DNA of 64,000 nucleotides from Halicephalobus mephisto (Eukaryota > Nematoda > Chromadorea > Rhabditida > Panagrolaimidae). The DNA is taken from the NCBI GenBank assembly GCA_009193035.1, contig SWDT01000029.1, positions 186,001 to 250,000 on the forward strand. The letters are read 5' to 3'. The position numbers and the translations under genes are program-made. Positions 31,001 through 39,912 of this stretch are shown here, piece after piece (the stretch's first letter is position 1; every line of letters starts with the position of its first letter). The notes under the pieces are model-generated. The model had not been told where the DNA came from, did no database searches, and saw nothing but the letters and a program-made list of their open reading frames with translations.

Positions 31001-31493
31001 TCAAAGTTAAGAATATATAAATTTCAGTGAAGTTATAAAATCTCAACCTTCAGAATCCCAAATTCCAAAGCCTAATCCTGAATTTTTACATGAGATCCAG
31101 AATCTACGGATCTAATTACCCTATTTTAGATGTTTTTTGTTCAAATTGAAAATATTCAACTTTTGTGCCGGACCTCCATGAAAAAAGTGCAAAAATCGCG
31201 TAAAATTTATTTTAATTGTTTTTGAATTTCAGACATTACCTCAGTGAAGATGGGACTCTCAGCAGTACCCCCAGTTGGAGTCCTTTTAGAACTTCTTATG
31301 GATGTCTTCCTCAACTACATCCGTCAAAAAATAATCCAAAAAGAGAATTATCGAATTTGTCTAAAATCAGCGAAAATTCTACAAAATCTTCGAAAATCCA
31401 ACAAGATCCATTTTTAATCAATGGCGAAAGGTAAATTTTAATTTTAATCAAATTCAATTTTTTTTTTTCAGGGCAATGAAACATCTTCGATGA
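19008..31493 (+). CDS. LRRC9: LRRC9-like leucine-rich repeat protein
   Basis: Large LRR protein that looks orthologous to vertebrate LRRC9, a poorly characterised protein of ciliated tissues. Fourteen exons, all in phase: 19008-19448, 20409-20549, 22916-23333, 24338-24735, 24780-24927, 25583-26016, 26921-27313, 27605-27761, 28481-28794, 29553-29866, 29976-30093, 30133-30476, 31233-31430, 31472-31493; 1279 aa. The N-terminus matches LRRC9 from about LCSANGID through DYEELEMFFGGLPVLIGL. Early LRRs are in exons 1-3, a divergent middle region in exons 4-6 (an acidic EEVEEIEDGE stretch in exon 5), and LRR arrays of LDLSxNxL type in exons 7-11. Exons 12-14 are a Ser/Asn-rich tail ending MKHLR. No membrane segment. 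Introns are stuffed with repeats; intron 2 carries an antisense gene. No catalytic domain, so probably a scaffold. An upstream 5' exon is possible. Confidence 0.88.
19500..20290. repeat. Tandem repeat in LRRC9-like intron 1
   Basis: About six units of roughly 110-145 bp share 'caggtctcgaagggaaatat', 'cctacacgctagaaaatagg' and 'tatactgtaga', with alternating short and long spacers. Later units are more diverged. Confidence 0.85.
20831..21255 (-). CDS. Small secreted protein, antisense in LRRC9-like intron 2
   Basis: Two exons, 21255-20961 and 20916-20831, encode 126 aa; the intron has a GTAAGC donor and TTTTAG acceptor in phase. The N-terminus is a clean signal peptide (MKTFIFVQFLILIPEVTC, cleavage expected before QLYG). 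The mature part is rich in Gly, Pro, Tyr, Asn and His (SPYDGPLNGPFG, HRLGAYSNLNDV). The C-terminus ends in a Gly/Ala-rich helix-like segment (MMKGAFDGAVRGVLAGAFGL). I do not recognise the family. Length and composition suggest a cuticle-associated or host-defence peptide precursor, which is only inference. Exon GC is clearly above the surrounding intron. The gene lies entirely inside intron 2 of the LRRC9-like gene, on the opposite strand. Confidence 0.75.
21290..22740. repeat. Repeats in LRRC9-like intron 2
   Basis: From about 22030 to 22700 there are seven or so units of 83-91 bp containing 'atacattaagtagactttaa', 'tataatgatatattatactg' and 'cttgatatcgatgtattg'. Before that, 21320-21480 is a short 'ttttttgatttttcataaat' array. 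No coding sequence. Confidence 0.8.
23540..24270 (+). repeat. Degenerate repeat and SINE-B relic in LRRC9-like intron 3
   Basis: Irregular units repeat 'gacctgaactagcctgaaaa' and 'acctaaattag...gtgcgagaatag'. Inside, 23800-23970 carries a B box GGTTCGACTCC followed by CAGCCGAAGACC, matching the 3' end of the tRNA-like head at 2597-2668, and a later GGTCAAAG block similar to that element's body. This is an old SINE-B copy. Confidence 0.55.
24990..26920. repeat. AT-rich degenerate tracts in LRRC9-like introns 5 and 6
   Basis: Intron 5 (24928-25582) has three or four units of 'gaactttctgaaatttcaga' with 'aaatttagaattttctaaaa'. Intron 6 (26017-26920) has units of 'gattctagaaaattttagaa' with 'ctacagtatgttcaaagatt'. 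Exon 6 lies between them. No other content seen. Confidence 0.65.
27782..29520. repeat. Tandem units in LRRC9-like introns 8 and 9
   Basis: In intron 8 (27762-28480) there are five units of about 115-120 bp with 'cgaatttttagaattttcca' and 'gttaagaccaaaaatgataa'. In intron 9 (28795-29552) three units contain 'attcgtggtaggaccaaaat' and 'accggtcccgtc', followed by a 120-bp direct duplication with 'ttttcgtgataagaccaatt' (29290 and 29440). Exon 9 (28481-28794) lies between. Confidence 0.7.
30532..31171. repeat. Long inverted repeat (hairpin) in LRRC9-like intron 12
   Basis: The left arm 30532-30747 and right arm 30958-31171 are reverse complements with only scattered mismatches. Shared landmarks are GGCACAAAA, AGGGTAATCAGATCCGTAG, AATTCAGGATTAGGCTT, TTTGGGATTCTGAA and ACAAAAATTATATAAAA. 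The loop is about 210 bp. In the pre-mRNA this would fold into a long duplex. No flanking target duplication or coding potential is obvious. Confidence 0.85.
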
Positions 31494-31559
31494 TTTCAAT
31501 TTTTTAAATCTTAAAAAATGTAGAAAATTGGTTTTATTCACGGTTAAATGTGTATTTTA

Positions 31560-32060
31560 ATTAAGATAAATTTTTTTAATTTTAGAATAATATAATGTTT
31601 GATAAATTTAGATACTCTTAAAAATTAAAAATTCATGAAGATCTTTTTAAAGTTAATATAGAAAATGATTATCTATCATTATTAGGTTTAGATATATTCC
31701 AAAATAATGATACTTCCTAGTTGATATTAAATATCTCATAAAATCTATCAAAATTCATTGGTATACTATGATACTTAATGACATATGACAGAGTTGTATT
31801 TTAAACTAATCTTTTTATATATCTTAGAATAATATAATATTTGATAAATTTCGATACTCTTAAAAGTCGAAAATTCATGAAGATCTTTTTAAAGTTAATA
31901 TAGAAAATGATTATCTATCATTATTAGGTTTAGATATATTCCAAAATAATGATACTTCCTAGTTGATATTAAATATCTCATAAAATTTCTCAAAATTCAT
32001 TGGTATACTATGATACTTAATGACATATGACAGAGTTGTTTTATCTGATTTTTTTTATTT
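31560..32060. repeat. 242-bp direct duplication, intergenic
   Basis: 31581-31797 is repeated at 31823-32040 with very few differences (for example a long shared block from 'catgaagatctttttaaagt' to 'catatgacagagttgt'). It lies between the LRRC9-like gene and the first lectin gene. 31494-31580 and 32061-32325 show no gene. Confidence 0.85.
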
Positions 32061-32325
32061 ATTTTAGAATCATAAAATATCTTTAAAAAATTTATATATT
32101 TTTTCTAAAATCCCAGAAATTCATCAAGATCCCTTTTAACCAATACCGAAAGATAATTATCTATCATAATCGCCCCTATGTCCGTTTAATTTGAAGCATT
32201 AGAGCATTTGCATTGACGCAGAAGCTGTGCTTTCATTATCCACTGATAACTGCCAAGTGTAAACACCATAATTACTTCTGTAAGTAGATAAAAACACAAA
32301 AAATCATTCTGTCTATTCCGGAATA

Positions 32326-34676
32326 ATGGAAAAAATTTTTTTCTTTTTTGGAATACTTTTTTCTCAAGTTTTCTCTATTTCGATAAAACTAGACCAAGGG
32401 ATAAAACTTGAAGCCAAGGCTGCTTGTCCTCTTGGATGGACCCTTCTGAATGCGGGTTGCTACTTTATGCCGGATATATATCTCTCGTTCGACGATGCCA
32501 AGAGCTATTGTGAAAACTCCACAACTGGCGAACTGGTGACGATACATAACGAAGATGAATATCAAGCTGTTCTGAGTAAATACTACTTTGTAAGATTTAG
32601 TTAATTTGACTTTTTAGATTTCACCGGTACTCATTCTTCCGGGGGTCTGTACCCCTTCTGGATCGGGTTGGTCCCGGACTTCTGGTACCCTTATTGGATC
32701 TGGGGAGACGGGACTGATCTGAACTATGTAAAGTAAGATAAAAATTTTAAATTTCGATTAAAATAAAAATATTTTTCATCAATTTTTATATTTTATGTAT
32801 CTTCAGAAGTTTCTCTACAGTACGATATATTCTTTGATATAGAAATTTTTTAAATTTGATTATTTTTAACAAGTTTGAAGTTTTCAAAATTGTATTTCAG
32901 GTGGTACGACGGTACTCGTCCGAAGAACAACAACGGAACCAATTGTGTCTCCTGGAGGACTGTTGCTGGAGACGATGGCTGGATTTCGATGGCTTGTAAA
33001 TACTCCCAACCATTCATCTGTAAACAACCGGCCAGAATTTGTCCTACTGTAACGGTGAACGCGACAGAAGGAAATGTAACTTCCCCAGGGTACCCGGGAC
33101 CCTATCCCTTGGATATCACGTGCACTTACATCTTGACAGTACCCGATGGCAACGTGGTACAGATGTACTTTGATGCTTTCGAATTGGACTACAACGATTA
33201 CATAGTACTGTACGATGGAAGCGACATCGGAGGAACTGCTGACATGATGGGAAAGTAGGAAATTTTTTAACAGTTATAAGCGAAAAATTCGTAACTTGCG
33301 CTTGATGAGAATGAAACAAATATATAGCATTTTCGTTGTGGAAGGTATAGTAATGTGTATGTGACATTCAGCCTCGCTTTTGTTAAATATTACGGTTTTT
33401 CGCATCAAATGCTGATGAAAACTGTAATAATTATGTTGAATTGTCATCGCAGGTGGTAGTTGTTGCAAAATCACATGCAATAGTGACGATTTGTTGTGTA
33501 TATTATTTAATATTACTTTCTAGGATTTACGATGACTTCTTTGGAACAATCTTCAATTACTACTTCGAGACTGTCAGAAACAGCATGAGTATATAGTTCG
33601 TAACTTCTTCTTGGAGTTTTTTTGGACCCGGAGAAGGTTTCGTCGCCCAATTCGTCGCTAGGTCCGTTTTCAATTTATTTTAGAAAATATATAAAACTTG
33701 AATTCTATGGAAGTTTTTATACAGTGATATTTGTGTACCAGATATTTGTATACCAAATACTTGTGTACCAGATATTTGTGTACCAAATACTTGTGTACAA
33801 GATATTTGTGTACCAGATACTTGTGTACCAGATACTTGTGAACCAGATATTTGTGTACAAGATATTTGTGTACCAAATACTTGTGTCCCAGATATCCCAA
33901 TTGTGTCCCAATCATTTATATTCCAAATCTAATAACTTTAATTCAAAAATTAAAGACAAAAAGTAGTTGTAAATAACTATATTTTTATATGAATTTTAAA
34001 AACCATTCTACATAAATTTTCGTTTTTTATAGAAGTTTTTAACATTTTAGAATTTAATGAAAAACTTAAATTATCTAAAATTAAACATTTTTAACAAGTT
34101 CTAAAATTCATGAGATAACTTCGTCGGAATGTTTTTGATTTTTATAATATTTTAATCGAGATATTTTATATCAACCTTGGATTCAATCTTTTGTAATCGG
34201 GATATTTTATATCAACCTTAGATTCAATCTTTTGTAATCGAAATATTTTATATCAATCTTGGATTCAATCTTTTGTAGACCTACTCCGACTCCGACAGCC
34301 CTAAATTCGATGGAAGGAAACTTGACTTCTCCCAACTACCCCAACAAATACAACGACAGTTTGGAGCTCTTTTACGTCATCAACTCTCCTGTGGGAACCA
34401 TTATCGAAATTGAAATCACGGATTTTGACACAGAAATGTCCTATGATTGGCTCAGAATCGTCGATGGACCAAGCGTCAACAATGCTACTCTTCTGGAGTC
34501 AGTGAAATTTAATAGTTTTAAGTTAATTTTTATTTTTCAGTTGGTCAGGAGATCATACATCTGATTGTCCCAAGATTCTGAATACTTCGTCCAATGGAGC
34601 CTTCTTCGCTTTCTACAGCGATTACGCGGTCGAGGAACGAGGATTCAGTTTGAGTTATCGATCGATTCCTGTTTAA
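32326..34676 (+). CDS. C-type lectin + two CUB domains, with in-frame stop
   Basis: Likely secreted recognition protein. Six exons: 32326-32575, 32618-32732, 32901-33254, 33524-33661, 34279-34497, 34541-34676; 403 codons. Signal peptide (MEKIFFFFGILFSQVF). C-type lectin domain from CPLGWTLLNAGCY to YSQPFICK, with the WIGL core (PFWIGL); the Ca-site EPN/QPD and WND motifs are not canonical. CUB1 begins about VTSPGYPGPYP and CUB2 about LTSPNYPNKYND. Every splice junction keeps phase, yet codon TAG at 33594-33596 (between NSMSI and FVTSSW, in CUB1) stops the frame. That means a truncated protein, a polymorphic null, readthrough or a base error. The polyA signal AATAAA is at 34713. It is the closest plus-strand relative of the two minus-strand genes that follow. 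Confidence 0.82.
33725..33915. repeat. 15-bp minisatellite in lectin intron 4
   Basis: About twelve copies of a 15-bp unit (TTGTGTACCAGATAT / TTGTGTACCAAATAC alternating, so a 30-bp higher-order period). Because 15 is divisible by 3 it is open in several frames on both strands (VYQIF or HKYLV repeats), but it lies in an intron and is not a gene. Confidence 0.85.
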
Positions 34677-34712
34677 ATTTAGCTTTTTCAATGTTTCAGT
34701 TTTGTCTCTGGC

Positions 34713-34718
34713 AATAAA
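34713..34718 (+). terminator. Polyadenylation signal of + strand lectin gene
   Basis: AATAAA 36 bases after the stop codon. The convergent lectin gene's own signal (AATAAA on minus, 35129-35134) leaves about 400 bp between the two 3' ends; that gap holds only AT-rich sequence. Confidence 0.6.
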
Positions 34719-35177
34719 AATAAAAAATTATGACTTTCCTTTATCAGTACTGAATTCTCGAGATGATCAATTTTGGCTAATTGACGGAAATTAAACTTTT
34801 AATTTTCCACGTCAAAACATTTTTTGATTTTAGTTTTAAATTAATGAAAAAAACAAAGTTTCTACATTTTCCAAGTACAGTACTTGAGTAAAATTATATA
34901 GCAAAGAAGGTTTTGCAATTTTTAGTCTCAGGTGGAAAATTTTAAAAATTCGTGTTGAAACGATTTTTTAAAATTTTATCTAAATTTGTTTTATAATAAT
35001 GCAATTTTTAATTTTATAAAAACATGTAAAATGAAATTTTAGAGTTTTCAGTTGTAACTGGAAATTCGTGTTGAGACAAGTTATTACAGCTTTACTACAT
35101 CGATTTCTGGTCATACGACAACATAAATTTTATTTTTGCTCAGAGAAACTTGACCGAAATAGTTATTACTTGTCCTC

Positions 35178-36730
35178 TTAAAAACGCATTCCAACAAAAT
35201 CCAAACTGAATCCCCTGTATGACAGAAGATACTCTGAGTAGAAGATCATCAGAACCATGTTCGACTGAGCGTTGTAAATCAGTGGAAGTGAGCCATTTAA
35301 ATTTCCTGTTAGCCTGAAAGATAACAGTAATTACTACTTTTCTTTCTAAGATCCGTTACAAAGCAATAGTATTGTTGATGTTGAGGTCAAGTCCATCTAT
35401 GATTCTTAGATAATCAAAATTTGTCTCCGTTCTAAAGTCCGTGATGGTTATTTGGACGTAAGTGTCTGGCGGGGTTACGATTTTGTACCGTTTGTAGACA
35501 TTGTTACCGTAGTTGTCAGGGTAATTTGGAGAGGTAAGAGTTCCAGAAGATGCGTTGTACCAATTGGCCTGGCTAGGAAGGCTAAAATTATAACATGTTT
35601 AAGAAATGAATAACCAAACTTATGTTGTAAAAATTAAGCATCTTTCACAGTGGGGTTATTGTAATGTTACAGTAGAAACCAACAGTCAAATAAATCGTTC
35701 AATGAATGTCTATTGGTTCTACGATAAAGGATTTTTGATTCGTTATTGAACTATTAATTGCGTTAAATGATTTTTAAACGTAAATGAAAAATTACGTCGC
35801 AGTGTAGTTAAAGCTCCATCCTCTCCTCACAAGTACGTTGTTCGTATGGAACCAGAGGGTCATTTCGTTTTGAGTTGATTCAAAAAAGACTCCGTCTCCG
35901 AAATTGTAGCCTTTCAACCTGGAATTCAGTGATATCAATCACATTATGTAATTGGTGAAAATTTATTAAAAGACCAACTGGAAGATTAGAAATGAGTTGT
36001 TACTTGGACCATCATAAACGCTCACGTAATCCGCCGTCCACGAGTAGAAGTCCAGCACTGTCAGGTTCACAATGTATCCTTGGGGAACTGTGATATGGTA
36101 GAAACAGTCCAAATAATTGTCGTATTCGTCGGGGTAATTTGGTGATGAAATAATACCAGTGGTTTCGTTGTAGAGTTTAGAAGGACAGGCGATAGAGTGT
36201 TGTTTGCAGATGAAGGGTTGTTCGTACTTACAATTTACCCCTTTGTATCCGTTATCTGAGTCTAGTGTCTTAAAAGCGAAGCAATTGACTTTCGGATCTA
36301 CAGGTTCCCCAGGAAGCCATTTGGAGTAGTTGTAGTATCCTCCATCCAGCCATCTGTAGGAGTTGAAAGAGACTTCTTTTCTGTTGTAGAGTCCGATCCA
36401 GAAGGGATATGCTGGGGAATACTTCTGGCCGTATCCCATGACTGTATCGTATTCTAGCTGATTGTATATTGACACCAACTCTCCTCCAGTGACGTTCTCG
36501 CAATAGTTAGTGGCGTCATTCCAATTGAGGTAGAACTTGGGCATATACAAACAGGAATTGATTTTAGACTCGAGGTTCCATCCATCAGGACAATGAGGAG
36601 TGTTGTTTCCAGTTGATACGAGATTATCAGGGATTTTCTCAACAACCAAATGTTCTCTTTCTTCCTGTTCACTTGTAGCAATAATGAGAACGAACAAGAA
36701 TGAAAATAAAACAAATTTAAGGAAAATCAT
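35178..36730 (-). CDS. C-type lectin + two CUB domains, copy 1
   Basis: Intact paralogue: exons 36730-35979, 35918-35796, 35581-35360, 35313-35178; 410 aa. Signal peptide (FVLFSFLFVLIIA). C-type lectin domain about aa 45-175: CPDGWNLES, PFWIGLYNRK, GEPVDPKVNCFAF, KYEQPFICK. The Ca-site motif reads EPV rather than EPN and the WND motif is missing, so sugar binding in the classical Ca-dependent way is doubtful. CUB1 (ISSPNYPDEYDNY) and CUB2 (LTSPNYPDNYGNN) follow. Several N-glycosylation sequons. AATAAA on the minus strand at 35134-35129. It is a tandem duplicate of 37221-38780 with the same four exon lengths (752, 123, 222, 136). C. elegans clec genes of this domain layout are often infection- or stress-induced; no such evidence is visible here. 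Confidence 0.92.
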
Positions 36731-37220
36731 TCCGATCTTTATTGATTAGTTGACTGTAGTACAGAGGAATTGAATAAAAAATTATAGCTGTTATCGGGTA
36801 TTGCTTGTAGAAGAATTTTATCAAAGTAATGAAAACTAGTTGACAGACTGAATAGTTTTCAGTGTTGTAACAGTTGGCATAATAAGCAATTGGTTAGTTT
36901 TGCTGTAATCTGATGAAAATACCAGAATATAAGCTTTTAGTTTTTCATCGTATATAGATAAAAAGGAATGTTAGATGTTTAAATTTATGAAAAGTTGCAT
37001 ATATTTGATGCAATTTTACAATTCTCTATTCAATTGAAACTAGTAAATATCATATAAATATAAAATTCCAGTGTTTTCAGCCTTAATTGGGAAATTTTAT
37101 ACCTTCGTGTCCGAGCAAACTTCCAGAGTCCTGTATCACAATATTCTGGTTTTTTATAACAATGTTTTTATTTTGTGACTATAGAGGTTGGATCGAGACA
37201 GACATTGCAACTCATTATCC

Positions 37221-38780
37221 CTAAAAACGCATTCCAACAAAATCGAGGCTGAATCCTTTGTAAGACAGAGAATAGTCCGAGTAGAAGATCATCAGGACCA
37301 TGTTCGACTGAGCGTTGTAAATCAGTGGGAGTGAAGAGTTCAAATTTCCTTGCAAGCTGAAAGATAACATTAGTTATTAATTTTCTTCTAAGATCAGTTA
37401 CAAAGCAATAGTATTGTTGATATTGAGGTCGAGTCCATCTATGATTCGCAAGTAATCATTAGATAATTCCGTTCTGAAGTCCGTGATGGTTATTTGGACG
37501 TAAGTGTCTGACGGGGTTACGATTTTGTACCGTTTGAAGACATTGTTACCGTAGTCTTCAGGGTAATTTGGAGAGGTAAGAGTTCCAGAAGATGCGTTGT
37601 ACCAATTGGCCTGGCTAGGAAGGCTAAAATTATAACATTTTTAAAGGACTAGTGACAAAGTTTATATTGAACAAATCAAGCATGTTTCACAACGAGATCA
37701 TTGTAATGATACTGCACAGAATAGAGATCAAAAGAACTCCTGAATAAACATCAATTAGTCCCATTGCGAAAATTCACGATTAATTTTTCAATTATAGATT
37801 TGGTCAACAAATCATTAAATGGAACAATTCACCTTGTGGTGTAGTTGAAGCTCCATCCTCTCGCAACAGTCCCGTAATTCGTATGGAACCAAAGAGTCAC
37901 TTCGTTTTGTGTCGATTCAACGAAAGTTCCAGCTCCAATATTGTAGCCTCTCATTCTAGAAATCAATGAGGATTAATCATATCACATACTCCTTTAGATT
38001 ATGAAACATAAACAATTGAAAAACCAACTTATGAATTAGAAAAGAATTATTATTCGGTCCATCGTAGATATTCAAATAATCTGATATCGGCGTATAGAAA
38101 TCTAGCACTGTCAGATTCACAATGTATCCTTGGGGAACTGTGATATGGTAGAAACAGTCCAAATAATTGTCGTATTCGTCGGGATAATTTGGTGATGAAA
38201 TAACACCAGTGGTTTCGTTGTAGAGTTTAGAAGGACAAGCGATAGAGTGTTGTTTGCAGATGAAGGGTTGTTCGTACTTACAATTTACCCCTTTGTATCC
38301 GTTATCTGAGTCTAGTGTCTTAAAAGCAAAGCAATTGACTTTCGGATCTACGGGTTCCCCAGGAAGCCATTTTGAGTAGTTGTAGTATCCTCCATCCAGC
38401 CATCTGTAGGAGTTGAAAGAAACTTCTTTTCTGTTGTAGAGTCCGATCCAGAAGGGATATGCTGGGGAATACTTCTGGCCGTATCCCATGACTGTATCGT
38501 ATTCTAGCTGATTGTATATTGACACCAACTCTCCTCCAGTGACGTTCTCGCAATAGTTAGTGGCATCATTCCAATTGAGGTAGAACTTGGGCATATACAA
38601 ACAGGAATTGATTTTAGACTCGAGGTTCCATCCATCAGGACAATGAGGGGTGTTGTTTCCAGTTGATACGAGATTATCGGGGATTTTCTCAACAGTCAAA
38701 AGTTCTCTTTCCTCCTGCTCACTTGTGGCAGTAGTGAGAACGAACAAGAATGAAAATAAAACAAATTTAAAGGAAATCAT
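37221..38780 (-). CDS. C-type lectin + two CUB domains, copy 2
   Basis: Exons 38780-38029, 37955-37833, 37623-37402, 37356-37221; 410 aa, exon lengths identical to copy 1. Signal peptide (FVLFSFLFVLTTA), C-type lectin domain (CPDGWNLES to KYEQPFICK), CUB1 and CUB2. The protein from about aa 30 to 230 is almost identical to copy 1 (one I/V change), while the end of exon 1 and exons 2-4 differ at roughly a third of positions. AATAAA on the minus strand lies near 37172-37167. Intergenic 36731-37220 has no other gene. It could be expressed independently, since each copy has its own upstream region. Confidence 0.92.
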
Positions 38781-39912
38781 ATTGATTATAACAAGATCAC
38801 TGATCAGAGTGAGAAGAAACTAATAAAGAAATTATAGTCATTAATATACGTCAATAACTAGGGAATGTTATCAGGGTAATAAAGTAAAACGTTGCAAACA
38901 AAATCGATAATTTCCGAAAATACAATGATTTATCAAAAAAACCAATATGGACTATTTTTCTTACACTAGTAAAGTAATCGAATAAGAAATTTTAATTCTC
39001 CGCAATATATAAATAAAACACATATCCTATTTTTAAATTTTTGAAATATTTAATAAATTTAAAGATTTGATAGTAAGCTGAAAACTACAGTAGCATGAAA
39101 ACTGGAAGTAGTTGTTAGTTCGAAATGGTTTCTACACTAAATTTCGGAAGATTCTGAAAATTTTAAATTTTTATTAAATTTTTCACAAATTTTTAAAAAG
39201 CTATGTAAACTTTTATGAAATTTTCTGTTTTTTGAATAAGGTATTAATGTGTAGAAAAGTCTATGCACATAAAAAGAAACGCAATTTTTAATCTAATAAT
39301 GAATGGAAATCGTCACTATTATTTTTTAATTTTCGTCACAAATATCGAATATTTATAGAAAATGTAACGTTTTTGTCACATTTCGCAATTGTTAGAGTAT
39401 TGAAAATTACGTTTTTTCTGGATAGTGATTTTGACAGCTCGAATAAAATTTGGATAGTGACTAGAAAGCCCTGATTTGAGTTCGAAATAGACACTATCCA
39501 AAATCTTTACACAAAAAAGTAACTTTTGGCTTAGTAAAAAATTAAAATCGTCACTATTATTTTTTAATTTTCGTCACAAATATCGAATATAAAAAATGTA
39601 ACGATTATGTTGCATTTTACAATTGTTACGGAACCAAAAGTTACACTTATTGCTGAAAATCAATTTTTTGAATAAAAACAAATATTACTGTATAAATACT
39701 TTCGAAAATATAAATTATTAAAGAATATATTAGAAATTCTCAAAATGAAAATTAATAAATTTTTATTTTAAAATATTCATTAATTTTTTAAATAATAAAA
39801 ATTCAAATTTTTAATTTTCGAAATTTGAATAAATTTTTTAAATCGAAATTTTTGAATAATTTTGAAAAAATTATTTTTAAAAAAATTCTGATTCAAGTTT
39901 GGAATTCTGAAA
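38781..39912. other. Intergenic, divergent between lectin copy 2 and TRPC gene
   Basis: AT-rich. A short direct repeat, about 39300-39375 and 39545-39615, shares 'aatcgtcactattatttttt' and 'ttcgtcacaaatatcgaata'. No gene seen. It must contain both promoters. Confidence 0.5.

Noticed and set aside
33670..33966. Repetitive protein genes on both strands (VYQIF / HKYLV repeats)
   Set aside because: Caused by a 15-bp minisatellite inside an intron; open because the period is a multiple of three.
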